5,428 bases of DNA from Salinisphaera sp. UBA1666 (GTDB taxonomy: Bacteria > Pseudomonadota > Gammaproteobacteria > Nevskiales > Salinisphaeraceae). Under the pieces are notes generated by a model. The model saw only the letters and a list, made by a program, of their open reading frames with translations, had not been told where the DNA came from and made no database searches. Where the stretch lies: assembly GCA_002320455.1 (NCBI GenBank), contig DCKU01000001.1, forward strand, positions 1 to 5,428, written 5' to 3'. Below are positions 5,363 through 5,428 of the stretch, piece by piece (position 1 is the first letter of the stretch; each line of letters starts with the position of its first letter). Made by a program: the position numbers and the translations under genes.

Positions 5363-5428
5363 GGGCGTGTCGTCATGAGATATGACGTCGCATTGCCCGC
5401 GCCGGGCGTGTCAGGCAAGGCGCGGGCC
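5361..5428 (+). repeat. Right copy of a diverged outward-facing intergenic element, with two dyads
   Basis: This stretch begins TAGGGCGTGT, carries CGCGCCGGGCGTGT (5398-5411) and GGCAAG (5414-5419), and resembles the left-margin element read outward. It contains CGTCAT (5371-5376) against ATGACG (5382-5387), a perfect 6-bp dyad with a five-base spacer. A stronger pair follows: GCCCGCGCC (5395-5403) against GGCGCGGGC (5419-5427), 9 bp with a 15-base loop. The element may continue past the window. No gene is visible here. It could be an extragenic palindromic repeat or the end of a mobile element. Confidence 0.4.

Noticed and set aside
1..5428. Defence island, toxin-antitoxin pair or CRISPR array
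   Set aside because: All five genes are explained otherwise, and no regularly spaced repeats, nucleases or small toxin-like gene pairs are visible.

Overview
The window is high-GC and densely coded, with five genes separated by short gaps. It reads as chromosomal DNA of a proteobacterium, most likely a gammaproteobacterium. The main argument is the DUF2868 membrane protein followed by a DUF3482 GTPase, a pairing I know from high-GC beta- and gammaproteobacteria. A halophilic or marine lineage would fit, but the sequence does not prove it. I see no tRNA, rRNA, CRISPR array, transposase or phage gene.

Layout from left to right. Positions 1-98 hold an imperfect hairpin and a diverged repeat-like element lying downstream of gene 1. 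Gene 1 (99-551, minus) is a small zinc deaminase that keeps every active-site residue of yeast-type cytosine deaminase. It is divergent from gene 2 (666-1136, plus), a PaaI-like hotdog thioesterase. Gene 2 runs tail-to-tail into gene 3 (1157-2185, minus), a complete moaA for the first step of molybdenum cofactor synthesis. A 208-base divergent spacer carrying a perfect 8-bp inverted repeat separates moaA from a two-gene unit on the plus strand. That unit is a four-helix DUF2868 membrane protein (2394-3809) and, overlapping it by 17 bases, a 504-residue GTPase with a DUF3482-type C-terminal half (3793-5307). The right margin (5308-5428) holds a terminator-like hairpin, a 17-base dyad and a second repeat-like element resembling the one at the left margin.

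Functionally these look like three independent pieces. They are pyrimidine salvage (deaminase) beside a thioesterase of unknown substrate, molybdenum cofactor synthesis, and a membrane protein plus GTPase module of unknown role. The last is the best candidate for an undescribed system: its gene overlap, the glycine-zipper membrane segment in the GTPase and its non-canonical G4 motif suggest a membrane-anchored switch whose signal and output are unknown. The most unusual nucleotide-level feature is a textbook intrinsic terminator inside the last codons of the thioesterase gene, upstream of its stop codon.
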